NCBI RefSeq assembly: GCF_002878395.1
Contig: NC_061122.1
Coordinates: 78,114,240-78,178,239 of the forward strand
DNA from: Capsicum annuum
Taxonomy: Eukaryota; Streptophyta; Magnoliopsida; Solanales; Solanaceae
Length of the DNA stretch: 64,000 nucleotides
Reading direction: 5' to 3'
Position 1 is the first letter of the stretch, and the number at the start of each line of letters is the position of its first letter. Below, one piece after another: positions 36,719 to 46,627 of the stretch. The notes under the pieces were generated by a model, which searched no databases, had not been told where the DNA came from, and worked only from the letters and a program-made list of their open reading frames with translations. The position numbers were made by a program, and so were the translations under genes.

Positions 36719-38022
36719 TCACTTGAATTACATTTCTTATGCTTTAAATTGATGATTTATTCTTTAAATTTATTATTTCTAGATTGAATAGTTGCATTAC
36801 ATTGGGAATTAAATATGGAACATGGGTTTCCCTAAATTGATGACTTTTTGGCTTGGTAATGGCATTAACCTCAACCCACTTTGTGAATTTGGATTTTGAA
36901 CATGGATAATTGTATAATTCAACTTATTTATAAGCCCATTGTATTGTATTAATGGATAATTGGTTAAAATAGATTCGAAAGGCCCTTGGTGGCCATGGTT
37001 TGGATTTTAAAATAGAACTTAGAAGTCTAACAGTTTCATGGATTAACTTGTCATAATTATATAAGCTTATAAGTATATTTAGTATGATGATACCAAGTGG
37101 TAAATGCCTTAATGTAAAACTCCTAGGTTAATGGTTGGGTTTATGTGCTTGTTCTAATTTGGCTTAAAGGGAATTGTGTAGCTCACCATAAAGGTGTAAT
37201 CCAGGGGTAACTAATACTAAAAACCACATTTTCTTGTGTGAGGGTCTATATGACCGTTTGCTTGGTTCAGATATTATATTTTGTGATGACTAGAGCCTTG
37301 GTATCTTTAGCCCTTCCCTCAGATTCCTTAGTTTGTGTAATTAACGTGCACTGGGCTATTTTAGTGGGGGAAGCTGAACCCATATAGCTTATGGGTTCCT
37401 TTAATATGGAGTGAGCTACACAGTTCAGGCTAATGGTTTAAACTCTCATGTTCATGATCCTTTACCCTATCCCAATATCCTATAAATGTATATATGAATA
37501 TTTTGGTTTTGGTTTTGACTTTTTATTAGCCTTGGCATTATTTTATCACTTTACCTGAGTTACATATCGGTGCTTATCCCACTGACCATCCCTGGACACT
37601 ACATCGTTCCATGATGTAGGGTTCGAAGGGTATTCTGTTGCTCCTGTACAATGTTAAGTAGTTTGGTATATCTATTGAGTTATTGTGAAGTAGTGAGCCT
37701 CCATCTTTCGGATGGCCCGATCATTTTATCTATTTTTTTTATTTCATAGCATTGCATTTTGGATTTTTTTGTCATGGTCTGGGGCATGTCTCGACCTAAT
37801 TGGCATTTATGGTTGTAGAGGCTTTGATGGACAAGAGTAGTTTGGATGTTGGTTTTGATTTGTAGAGTTTATATATGATTATTTGTTCCTATTATCATTA
37901 TGTTTGGTTGGCTTTCGCTGTATCCTTTTATTATGTTTTAGATGTTAGGCTGAGGGGGTGGTCTTTGTCTCATGTGCACTTGAAATATACATTATGAATA
38001 GGCTCTGGTTTGGGTCGTAACA
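36719..38022 (+). repeat. T1 3' LTR, right part
   Basis: It continues the LTR broken at 10762, matching 3848-5152 of the 5' LTR, and ends GGTCGTAACA followed by TSD CTAAT (38023-38027). Confidence 0.85.
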
Positions 38023-38027
38023 CTAAT
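38023..38027. repeat. TSD of T1, right copy
   Basis: CTAAT, identical to 3287-3291. Confidence 0.85.
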
Positions 38028-38462
38028 GGAAGAGGAAACTAGGGAAACCATCCCTAAATACAAGATCAATAGAATCAATATCATGGTAATAGGAGAGGAA
38101 ACTTGGGAAACCAACACTAAGGTAATAATCAAGGTATCAACAACGTAATAAAGATCAAGATGGGGGTATCAATTTAATCAATATTAGTCTTCCAACCTTC
38201 AAAGGAGAGAGTAACCCCAAGGCTTATCTCGCGTAGGATTCCGTGTTTAAAAGGATCATCCAAGTCAATGATCTCACCAATGAGAAGAAGAGTTACATGT
38301 CATAGCCCATTTTGAGAGGTTTGCCAATGTATGGTGGGATTATGCTAAGAGGTTTGGAAATATGTTTAATAATGATATATAAACACATCCATCAGATCAC
38401 TTGAAGGGACTTATGAGACAAAAGTATTTGTCAGAAAGGTATAGATATGAGTTACTTGCAAA
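38028..38462 (+). pseudogene. gag, middle part, element O
   Basis: This resumes O's gag after T1. Pieces of the capsid-like domain read LPTFKGESNPKAYLA (near 38190), WWDYAKRFGNMFNN (near 38335-38380) and HLKGLMRQKYLSERYRYELL (38400-38459). Stops and frameshifts occur between the pieces. The frame breaks at 38463-38467 (GCTAT), where N inserted; gag resumes at 44470 in register with this part. Confidence 0.7.
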
Positions 38463-38467
38463 GCTAT
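38463..38467. repeat. TSD of N, left copy
   Basis: GCTAT, repeated exactly at 44465-44469. Confidence 0.9.
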
Positions 38468-39075
38468 TGATACAAGTCAAATTGCCTACGTACCTTTGGA
38501 TGAGATATATATGATTCTTGAGAAGCTTAATTTCTCATTAGTTCTTTTAAAAAAATACACATGTAGGAACATTACCATTATGGAGGGTCAAAGGACTTTG
38601 GCGAGGTTTAAGAATTGCAAAATGAGGCAATAAAGCCCCTTGGAAGGGTCATGTGCCCAAGGCTCTTTAGATTTGCTTTTCATCCGCTCTAGCATTTCAA
38701 GAGCGGGTCAAAATAGCCCCTAGTGGGTCTATTATTATATTTGGGTCACTTTTGTGACATAATTATGTTATATGTATCCAAACTATAAATGCCTGGTAGC
38801 TAGACTTATTTCCTTAGTTTTTGGATGATAATTTTTACATAATGTATTCATGAGACTCCATGGGAGTGTTTGAGTGCTTGGAAAAACATTTACTGAACCT
38901 TGTTTAGAAATGTTATTTGTAAGGGAGATCTAATCCCCTTTGCAGTCACTATAAGAGTTAGGTGCCTATTGATAATCATTAACGGAGGTTTGAGGATTCG
39001 ATACATCTTTCAATCGCCCTTTTGGTATCAATTTTATGTCTTTCTTCCTATCTTTGTTAATGTATCCTTTTATCT
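38468..39075 (+). repeat. 5' LTR of N
   Basis: It starts TGATACAAGTCAAATTGCC. By alignment with the 3' LTR its end is at about 39075 (TTTTATCT against TTCTATCA). A likely TATA box, CTATAAAT, lies at 38783-38790, also kept in the 3' LTR near 44182. The promoter and its downstream half match O's LTR at 841-1340. Confidence 0.8.
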
Positions 39076-39125
39076 TTGTTTTTTGTGTCTTAGAATTGAG
39101 TCCTCATGGGTTGATTCATATCATT

Positions 39126-39137
39126 TAGTATCAGAGC
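39126..39137 (+). other. Primer binding site of N
   Basis: TAGTATCAGAGC is one base from the initiator tRNA-Met PBS. It lies about 50 bases past the LTR end deduced from the 3' LTR, which is unusual; O shows a similar offset. Confidence 0.6.
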
Positions 39138-40368
39138 TGAGCTTAGGATCATTCCCATGATTCTAGTCTTGGGTTTGTTATCTTGATAATTAACAAAAAA
39201 GAAGTGTCAAAAATCAAAAATCCCCAAAAAAGTCACTATTCACGTTTTAGTTCTTAGGTCCAATTTTTAGTTTTTGATACTTATGTTTTATTGTATTTAT
39301 AGTGTTAGAATTGTGTTCTTTAACACTATATGAGTCTATAATTCAAATTTGAGCCAAATTGGAGCTTATTTGAGTATTCTATCCTTGTTGGAAGCTTCGA
39401 TTGAAGCTTTTAAAGTTGATTGAAAAATCTGAAGATTTTGGTGTATAATTTGAGAAAAATAATATTTGGAATGTGTTTAGAATATTGAAAAGTTCTTAGG
39501 TTCGAAATTTCAACTCATTCTGAGCTAAGGAAAAAAAGTTGAAAAAGTTTGTATTCTTGGTTTTCTTGAAGAAATTGTTATCTTCAAGAAGAATTTTTAT
39601 ATAACATTGGTTGTTTGATCCATAAATAAGAAATAAAATGTGTTGAAACTTGTTTTTACTAAAGTATTTCAAAGGATTCCAAGTATATTCCAAAAGAAAA
39701 GACAAAGGGGGACCAAAAGAGGGGCAAAGTGCTTTCCAAGAGGGTTGGCGGTTGATCTGCGCCCCATCGGCCCTTGAACTGCATTGGAACTGCTGAAGCA
39801 TCCCGAACGCATGTCAAACCAGTGGGGGACATCTAGATGTGTCCAAGGTGACTTGTGGATGCACCCAACCTGCTAAAGCAGGTCCCCAAACGGAGATTAA
39901 CCCATTTCAACGCAAATCAAGCCTCCAAAACATTTCAAGCTTTTTTATTCCATTTTTCTCCAGGTTTTATTCCTAAGCTTCATATTTTTTATTACTAAAC
40001 TCTTAGTTTTATTCCTAAACTACTCATAAACTAGTAATTCATCTACTAAGTTGATCGATTAGTTCTTGGGTCAGAATTCTTTCATCATCCTATTTCTTTG
40101 TGTGTTTTTCTAGTTTTAATTCATTGTAACTTCTTTGTTTCAAGTACGTAAGTATATTTTTATTTCCTTGAGTTGATAAAACAATAATCCACTCCAACCA
40201 TATAGTATAGATTGACAACTTATTATCCAGTAGAGTATAAGAAACTTTCAACATTCGCTGTTCCAATTGTGAGGATAAAAATAGTGAGTTCATACGAGTG
40301 TTGGTGAGGTGCTTTACTACTAATCTTGTTTGTTTGTTTTTGTAGGTACAAGGTGATATAAGGGTAAC
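39138..40368 (+). other. Untranslated leader of N
   Basis: About 1.2 kb without coding potential, matching O's leader (1402-2694) in patches. A T-rich run ending TTTTTGTAG at about 40337-40345 resembles a 3' splice site shortly before the gag ATG. Confidence 0.5.
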
Positions 40369-41160
40369 ATGTCTTGTATAGCCTCATATAATTGTGATTA
40401 CAACATATGAGACTATAACTATGGTGAAGAATGTTATGGCTACAAAGAAAATGGGGATTATAGGGGCTATGAATATAGCCATGATCAAATATGTGGAAGC
40501 AGGAACAAAGGTATGAATGGAGGGTATAGTAGGAGTCAATTTATTCCAAATCTATCTATATTTAAAGGAGAATGGGATCCCAAAGTTTACCTTGATTGGG
40601 AATGGCAATGTGAAAGAGTCTTCGAGGATTATGTTATGAGTAGATCCAAACAAGAAACATATGCCCTTAAGTACATTCAAGGTATGACTGTAGGATGGTG
40701 TACACTTGCAAGGAGTCCTACTAAGACATGGGCTGCCTTGAAATATTTCTTGAGGTCAATCTATGTACAGAGGGGTTACATAAAGCTTTATAATAGTGAT
40801 CCAAGAAGACAAATTTGTTCAAGATGGGTAGTGATTTGTGGAGTTTCGAGATGTGTTCTTATACTTGATTATTGGTTTCACACAAACTACATAACTCTTT
40901 TTATGGTTGATTATCTAGGGATACCTCAAGTGTTCAAGCATTTCCCATACATCTTGGAAGGCTATAAAGTCTTTGAGAGTGTAAAGGTTTCCTTCACTTG
41001 AGATGGGTACTTTGAGGAGGTGCGGTGTGACATAATTCCCTTGGAACGTGGACACTTATGCCTGGGTGCTAATTTCTTTGCACAACATAAGATTCTAAAT
41101 GTGAAAAATTAGCCTCAAATTGCAATATACCAATGGGGAAACTATCTCTTTCCACATACC
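40369..41160 (+). pseudogene. gag fused to protease-like domain, element N
   Basis: An ATG at 40369 is followed by a stop at codon 14; the same frame then runs open from 40513 to 41001 (162 residues). Residues 1-95 are a gag N-terminal domain (IPNLSIFKGEWDPKVYLDWE, CERVFEDYVMS, then WAALKYFLRSIYVQRGY). From residue 108 the sequence matches a retropepsin: CVLILDYWFHTN aligns with the family's CS[ML]IIDGGSCTN active-site loop (compare O at 45190), and after the stop CDIIPLERGHLCLG aligns with its C-terminal block. The gag C-terminus and zinc knuckle are missing. The catalytic D is kept but DGG has become DYW, so proteolysis is unlikely. Confidence 0.7.
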
Positions 41161-41292
41161 CTTCACAAATCTCAAGGAAATATGGTCACTTACTCCAAGC
41201 CAAAGAAAATTAAGAGACAAAAGATTGAGAGGAGTAAGGAAGTTCAAGGTGGAAACTAAAGAGAGGAAGAAGGAGAGGTTGTAAGGAGTGAA

Positions 41293-42576
41293 GTGAGGGG
41301 GTTTTCACCAACTAGATCTAACATTGTTTTTCCTTCTTTTAATAAGGACATGTGTGTAGGTACCAACATAGCAAGCCAAAGAGAACAAGTGATAATAGAG
41401 AAGATTCCCCTTGAATACTTGAAGATGGGAATCTTAATTGAATCTAAATATTATGGAGGACCTTCACACCAAGGTAAAGAAGAATGTGCGTAATAACTAC
41501 AAGGTAACATAGCTAACACTTCCACTTTTGTATATGTGAATGATAAGTGTACGGCTAGTAGCCCATTAAGTGTGAGTAGTAGCTTACCTACATATAAATC
41601 TATTAATTCTTTGCCTCTTGATGATGATGTACATGTTGTGAGTGTGGGTACACTAGTTGATCCTATTGATGACCGAATTGACTCTTCTTGTAAGATCAAT
41701 TTATGTCCACCTAGTGTTGAAGCCAATATTTTAAGTGTTAGTACATCATCTAATAGATATTTTGTTGATCAACTTGTGTCCAAAACTCATCCACCACTTG
41801 AGGCAATATGTAGCGTAATTAAAGAACCTTAAGTGAGTGATGTAATTGAGAATGTTGATCAAGAAATTGGGAGTGACCTTTTGAGCTTGACCTTTAGTGA
41901 ACATTCTAATACTTGCTTGGCTTATAGGGATAATCATGTGATTGAAACATCTTTGATACTTGATAATGATCTTTTAGAGAATGAATTTATATGTTCTATA
42001 TCCTCTTTATGGATAGATCCTTATCTCTTTAAGGACAATATCATGTTTGAAGATAATGATCTCACTCTTGATGAACCTAGTGGTGAGAATGATATTGAAG
42101 GCATAGCTTTTCTTGAAGTCTATAACCTATATGCTGACCCACAATGGTGTGACAAAATTCCTCCTAAGGATGGAGATCTCTTCTTTGAAGATGAGAGTAC
42201 TCTTAAGGGAAAGGAATGTGAAGTCTTGGAAAGGAATAATCAATTGGGTGATGATAACTTTGATTTGCATGAATCTTTAACAAACCCAATAAGTAATTGT
42301 TCCTTAGGAAATGATTATAGATGTGATCCTTTATATGACACCCCACCCTTGTTTGATACTTATAAGGATGAATTTCTTACTTCTTGTGAAAACCTAAGTA
42401 ATAACCCCTTTCATATTGGTGATGGTATGTGTCCAATTGAGGATTCCTCCATTGAAAGAAAAGTATCAATTATTTATAAATTGCTTCCTCTTCTACTTTG
42501 TGTGGCCTTACTATTGATAATACTCATGGTGATGATTTTGAATCTAATAATGAGTACGTACATGAGGGCACCTTAG
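41293..42576 (+). pseudogene. Acidic ORF of N, first part (unknown function)
   Basis: One frame, 428 codons, is broken only by two adjacent TAA codons (41491-41496) and one TAA at 41830-41832; all three segments are in the same frame. The product is rich in Asp, Glu, Ser, Leu and Asn with runs such as LPLDDDVHVVSVGTLVDPID and DNDLLENEFICSISSLWIDP, has no zinc knuckle, DD catalytic box or signal I recognise, and lies where RT should begin. Near 42460-42500 the true frame shifts. I do not recognise the family; related hypothetical proteins may exist in Solanaceae. It could be a remodelled polyprotein part or a captured gene. Confidence 0.6.
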
Positions 42577-43866
42577 TTGAAGTTGACTTGAGTGATACCT
42601 TTCTCTAATATTTATTTGCTTTTGATGATGTTTATGCTAATAAGGAGAGTATATCTTTTAGTTTGGGTGAAGCTAGTGGGGAAAAAGAATATTGTCTAGA
42701 CCCATGTCTATGGACACTCTTTCCATTTGACCGTAGTGCCAAATTTGGATATGGTGATTATGGGACACCCAACTTATTATTTGGTCCACTTGATAAGAAA
42801 AGTTTGAATGAGGGTATTGGTATCCTTCCCTATGATAAGAAGTCTTTCTCGGGGATCCACAATCCACTTGAGGTGCCAACATTATGTACGGGAAAGAACT
42901 TCAACCAAGATGAAGGGTTTTTAAAGAAGGGGAGCCATTAAAAGCTCCAAAAGAGATCACCGTTGTGTTTCCCTTATAGATGAGGTTTCACTACTTGTAG
43001 GTCAAGGAGAGAGTCTTCCATTGAAAATACTTTTGATGAACTCCATTCATGTGATACCCTTCCTTATTATGTGAGTAAAGATGATGACCTCCTTCTCAAA
43101 GGTGGTATCATTCTTAAGAACCTGAAGGCAAATATGTCATTGTCTTCTTTAGGTGTTGCTTATAACTTTGCATCCTTGTTTCACACACTTGTGCTTAAGT
43201 TGTATGAATCCTAACTTGTGGATGCCAAGTTGATGATTTACTTAAAAAGAAGAAGCTATATGTGCTTTAATGTCCTGATTCCATCCTTGTATGCCTTTTG
43301 TGCTATGTATTTTGAGCCAAATGGACTTGTTATAGATATTATCACAGTGGATGTTGCTTTTATAATTGATTCCTTCCTATACTACCTCTTTGCTTAGGAT
43401 GATATCCATACTATTCTTGGATTTGTTTTATGTAGAGGTAGAAAACTTATTAGTTGGTCCACTTGTTTGAATGACAATGCTATATGGGTGTTGTGGACTT
43501 TAAAACCAATTGAGGAACCACTTTTGATGTGGTCTCTTGAAGAGGTAAAGAAACAATTGTGTCTTATGAATCGTAAGGTGAAGGTAGTTTTACCATTTGA
43601 ACTATTTGATTCCATTATGACCTTTGTGATTTCCTAATCTCTTGATGAAACCCATAGCCAACCCCTTTGTGCATTCTTAGATAAGTTTCTAATGTTCAAA
43701 ACAAGGGATCCTAGGTTATATCTTAAGTTTGAACAAACTTGGCATGCTGCTATGATTATTTGTGCTAATGCTAACCCTCATGCCATGAGGATGTTGTATT
43801 ATTTTGTCCGTCCTATAGTTTGCAAGGTTTGGATTAAAGGTCTAATCCTTTTCAAGAAGGGGAGGA
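42520..43866 (+). pseudogene. Acidic ORF of N, second part (unknown function)
   Basis: The coding pattern continues after a frameshift: DDFESNNEYVHEGTLVEVDL (near 42529), then 42663-42941 (GEASGEKEYCLDPCLWTLFP, then YDKKSFSGIHNPLEVPTLC). Further pieces follow at 43021-43215 (FDELHSCDTLPYYVSKDDD), 43330-43400, 43420-43635 (CLNDNAIWVLWTLKPIEEPL) and 43692-43860 (MFKTRDPRLYLKFEQTWHAA). It ends at the PPT. Repeated Cys and Trp positions suggest a real folded protein in the ancestor. There is no match to RT, RNase H or integrase motifs. Confidence 0.55.
43854..43866 (+). other. Polypurine tract of N
   Basis: AAGAAGGGGAGGA lies directly before the 3' LTR start TGATACAAG. Confidence 0.85.
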
Positions 43867-44464
43867 TGATACAAGTCAAATTGCATCCGGACCTTTGGAT
43901 GAGATACATAAGATGCTCATAGTGCTTGATAACTCCCTAATTCTTTTACAAGATGCCACATGGAGGAGTATTACCATTAAGGAGGGTCAAAGGACCTTGA
44001 CGAGATCGAAAGAGTGCAAAACGAGGCAAGAAAGCCCCTTGAAAGGGTCATGTGCCCAAGGCGCTTTGGATCTACTTTTGATCTGCTCTAGCATTTCAAG
44101 AGCGGGTCAAAACAGCCCTTAGTGGGTCTTTTCTTACATTTAGGTAACTTTTGGGACCTAATTATGTAATATGTAGCCAAACTATAAATGCTTGGTAGCT
44201 AGGCTTATTTCCTTATGATAATTTTTAGATAATGTATTCATAAGACTCCATGGGAGTGTTGAGTTCTTGGAAAAGCATTTGTTGAACCTGGTTTAGAAAC
44301 ATTGGTTGTAAGGGTGATCTAATCCCTTTTAGGGTAACCGTAAGAGTTAGGTGACTATTGATGATCATTAAGGGAGGTTTTAGGATTTTATACATCCTTC
44401 AATTGTCCTTTCGGTATCAATTTTGTGTCTATCTTCCTATCTTTGTGAATCTATCCTTCTATCA
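43867..44464 (+). repeat. 3' LTR of N (598 bp)
   Basis: It matches 38468-39075 throughout and ends CTTCTATCA before the TSD. The reading frame at 43895-44122 is wholly LTR sequence. Confidence 0.85.
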
Positions 44465-44469
44465 GCTAT
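44465..44469. repeat. TSD of N, right copy
   Basis: GCTAT, identical to 38463-38467; it separates N from the resumption of O's gag. Confidence 0.9.
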
Positions 44470-44990
44470 ATAGCTTGAGGCAAGGAAACAAAAGTGTCTT
44501 GTCCTACTATGATGAATTCCAACAATTTATTTTGAAGCTCGAGTATTATCACAACAAGAAACATGCCATTATACGCTTTAAGGTGGGGTTGAACAAAGAG
44601 ATCTCCTCATGTATGCTTATACACAAGTTTGAGACTTTATAAAAAAATCTTTCAAGCGACCTTGGAAATAGAGAAGGATCTCAAAGAGAGGGTATCATAC
44701 AAGCCTAACGGGTGTGAATCTACCAACTCTTGGATTACAAACAAATATTTATCTTAATATTCATCGGGATGGAACAATAACAAGGACTAAAATAAGTCTT
44801 ATGATTAGAAACTCGTAAAGAAAACCTGTCAAAAATACCCGCCAAGGAATTAAAGTAACTAATATCCTGCTCCCAATCCTAAATGTTTTTAATGTTTTAA
44901 ATTTCAAGGATGGGAACATAAAGCATGTGAGTGTCCCAAGGGAAGTTGTATTACATTGGAGAAGAGGTAGTATTGGAAGATGAGAATGAT
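44470..44990 (+). pseudogene. gag, C-terminal part, element O
   Basis: After N's right TSD the gag domain resumes with SLRQGNKSVLSYYDEFQQF and AIIRFKVGLNKEISSCMLIH (to 44642), the conserved second half of the retrotransposon gag domain, then a stop. Remains of a lysine/serine-rich linker and a damaged zinc knuckle follow near 44885-44945. The join with 38028-38462 is in register once N and one TSD copy are set aside. Confidence 0.75.
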
Positions 44991-45061
44991 GAAAAGGCCT
45001 AAGATGGAGACAGGTTCAAAAAACAAGAGAAAGTAGAGGAAGATAATATTGATGCTTGGAA

Positions 45062-45545
45062 TCAAGATGGAGATTATGAGGTTCCAAACTTTGTTGTGAG
45101 GTGTGCAATTATTAATAAGGAAATAGATGATCCTAGAAAAAGGGAAAATCTATTCCTTACTAAATGCCTTATAAAGGACAATGTGTGCTCTTTGATCATT
45201 GATGGTGGGAGTGGTGATAATGTGGCTAGTGCTACCGTGGTTGATTTATTAAATTTTCCCATAACCAAATATGCCACACTATACAATATCTCAACAATTA
45301 AATGAATATGGAGAGTTGAAGGTGACTAGGAAAGTGGTGATTCGGTTCATAGTTAAAATTTAATGTGATGAGGTGCACTGTGATATTACTCATGATAGCT
45401 TGTCATCTTTTGCTTTGTAGTCCGTGGAAATATTATCATTCAACCAAGCATGATGGAAGGACCAATTGGTATTATTTTGAGTTGAATGGTCAGAAATTCA
45501 CTCTCCATCCACTTTTACCCACTCAAGTGAATGAGGCTCACCAAA
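45062..45545 (+). pseudogene. Aspartic protease of O
   Basis: Frame 45096-45305 reads MRCAIINKEIDDPRKRENLF, then NVCSLIIDGGSGDNVASATV: the retropepsin active-site loop IIDGGS is intact. After a frameshift, frame 45365-45784 gives CHLLLCSPWKYYHSTKHDG and YFELNGQKFTLHPLLPTQV, the protease end and linker to RT. The enzyme would cut Gag-Pol in the particle. Compare N, where the same loop is DYWFHTN. Confidence 0.8.
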
Positions 45546-45784
45546 AGTTAATCGAATTAAAAGAGAGGGTTAGAAAAAAGATGGGAAAGATGTCCAAGCT
45601 AAGAAGAAGAATTAAAAAGAAGGATATGAGGTTGAAAGGGAATAATACCTTGGTGATGTTGGCTATGAACAAAGATCTTTTTAAGGAGCATGATGATAAA
45701 GCACCCATGCTTCTCATAGCTCGTGCTTTCCATACAAACCACTCTACATCTCCTATACCTCATTCTATTTCTCTTGTATTATAG

Positions 45785-46313
45785 GAATTTGATGATGTAC
45801 TACCAGAGGATATTCCCCAAGGATTACTACCACTTTGAGTAATCAAACATCAAAATAATGTTTTGTTGGGTTCTCAATTTCCCAACAAACCGGCCTATCA
45901 AAGTTATCCAATGGCAGTCAAGTTGCTACTACCAAAGAAAGATATTACATGGCACATGTGTGTTTATTGTTTATCCACCAATAAAAATATGATAAAGTAT
46001 CACCACCCAATTCCCTATTTGGATGATATACTTGATGAGTTGAATAGTTCTTGTGTGTTTTCTAAGATAGATCTTTGGAGCGGGTACCACCAATTCTGAA
46101 TGCAATTGGGTGATGAGTGGAAAACCTCATTCAAGACCAAGTTTAGTCTGTATGAATGAATGGTCATTCCTTTCGGCCTCACTAATTCTATTAGAAATTT
46201 TATGTTATTGATGAACGATGTGTTGAAACCATTCATTAGAAAAATCGTTGAGGTATGTGTTGATGATGTCTTAGTTTATAGCAAATCCCTTGAATAGCAT
46301 GTTTTATATTTTC
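45785..46313 (+). pseudogene. Reverse transcriptase of O, truncated
   Basis: FDDVLPEDIPQGLLPL (45788-45836) is the usual entry to RT. NKPAYQSYP, LLLPKKDITWHMCVYCLSTN, HPIPYLDDILDELNSS and FSKIDLWSGYHQF (first catalytic Asp) follow to 46098, with a short gap after KPAYQSYP where about 30 residues are missing. Then come DEWKTSFKTKF, MVIPFGLTNSIRNFM and CVDDVLVYSKSL (46258-46293) with both catalytic Asp residues. The frame is cut at 46314 by F; RNase H and integrase are not in the window. Confidence 0.8.
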
Positions 46314-46622
46314 TATCACACCCCAATCCTGAGTGAGGTGGATAACTAATATAAGAACGCATACTATACCAATCACTATATGAGAAAACGAATCACTATG
46401 AGAGCAGAATTACTGATAAGAATTATTATATACAATATCAACCAACTAGCCAAATTGATACATATGACACACGAAATTATGATTATATATAATAGATTTA
46501 CATTGTCTAAAAATACTTTAATGAAATCCATGACTATACAACTATCAAAATATATATGCTAAAGACTCATCAAGGCCCGGAATCGACCTGAACCTCACCA
46601 ATAACCTTTGAGCATTATGTTT
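46314..46622. mobile_element. F, left part: unclassified LTR-like unit
   Basis: It begins TATCACACCCCAATCC, which resembles a Tekay-like LTR end (TGTCACACCCC with TG changed), exactly where O's RT stops matching. It has no coding sequence. Element E interrupts it at 46623-46627; it resumes at 56036. Its far end and TSD could not be found. Confidence 0.45.
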
Positions 46623-46627
46623 TTCTA
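46623..46627. repeat. TSD of E, left copy
   Basis: TTCTA here against TTCTG at 56031-56035, one mismatch. Confidence 0.7.

Larger units (their letters stand above)
3292..38022 (+). mobile_element. T1: Tekay/Del-type Ty3/gypsy element, split by M
   Basis: The unit has two LTRs (3292-5152; 10165-10762 plus 36719-38022), a PBS at 5157, gag-pol remains ending in a chromodomain, a PPT at 10141-10164, and a perfect 5-bp TSD (CTAAT). Both 5' termini have lost TG (TA and TT instead). The LTRs differ at many positions, roughly one in four or five by eye at the 5' end, and pol has many stops, so the insertion is old. About 26 kb of its apparent length is the later insertion M, which sits inside the 3' LTR. 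Confidence 0.85.
38468..44464 (+). mobile_element. N: non-autonomous Ty3/gypsy element with novel acidic ORF
   Basis: It starts TGATACAAGTC, ends CTTCTATCA, and has a perfect TSD (GCTAT). LTRs are 38468-39075 (608 bp) and 43867-44464 (598 bp), with a PPT directly before the 3' LTR. Inside are a leader, a gag fused to a protease-like domain, and a long acidic coding region in place of RT, RNase H and integrase. LTR, PBS and leader match element O, into whose gag it inserted, so N and O look like a non-autonomous/autonomous pair of one family. Confidence 0.85.

Noticed and set aside
41536..42576. Envelope-like gene in N
   Set aside because: It has no signal peptide, transmembrane anchor at the expected end or cleavage site, and it lies where RT should be rather than after integrase.
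43895..44122. 75-residue reading frame in N as a gene
   Set aside because: It lies wholly in N's 3' LTR (43867-44464) and its counterpart in the 5' LTR is broken.
38468..44464. Earlier reading as truncated LTR copies in tandem within one element
   Set aside because: The perfect GCTAT duplication, TG...CA ends, PPT position and O's gag resuming in register show a complete inserted element instead.
44358..44642. Single 94-residue ORF at the N/O border
   Set aside because: It is a chance fusion: the first third is LTR sequence up to 44464, the rest is O's gag.
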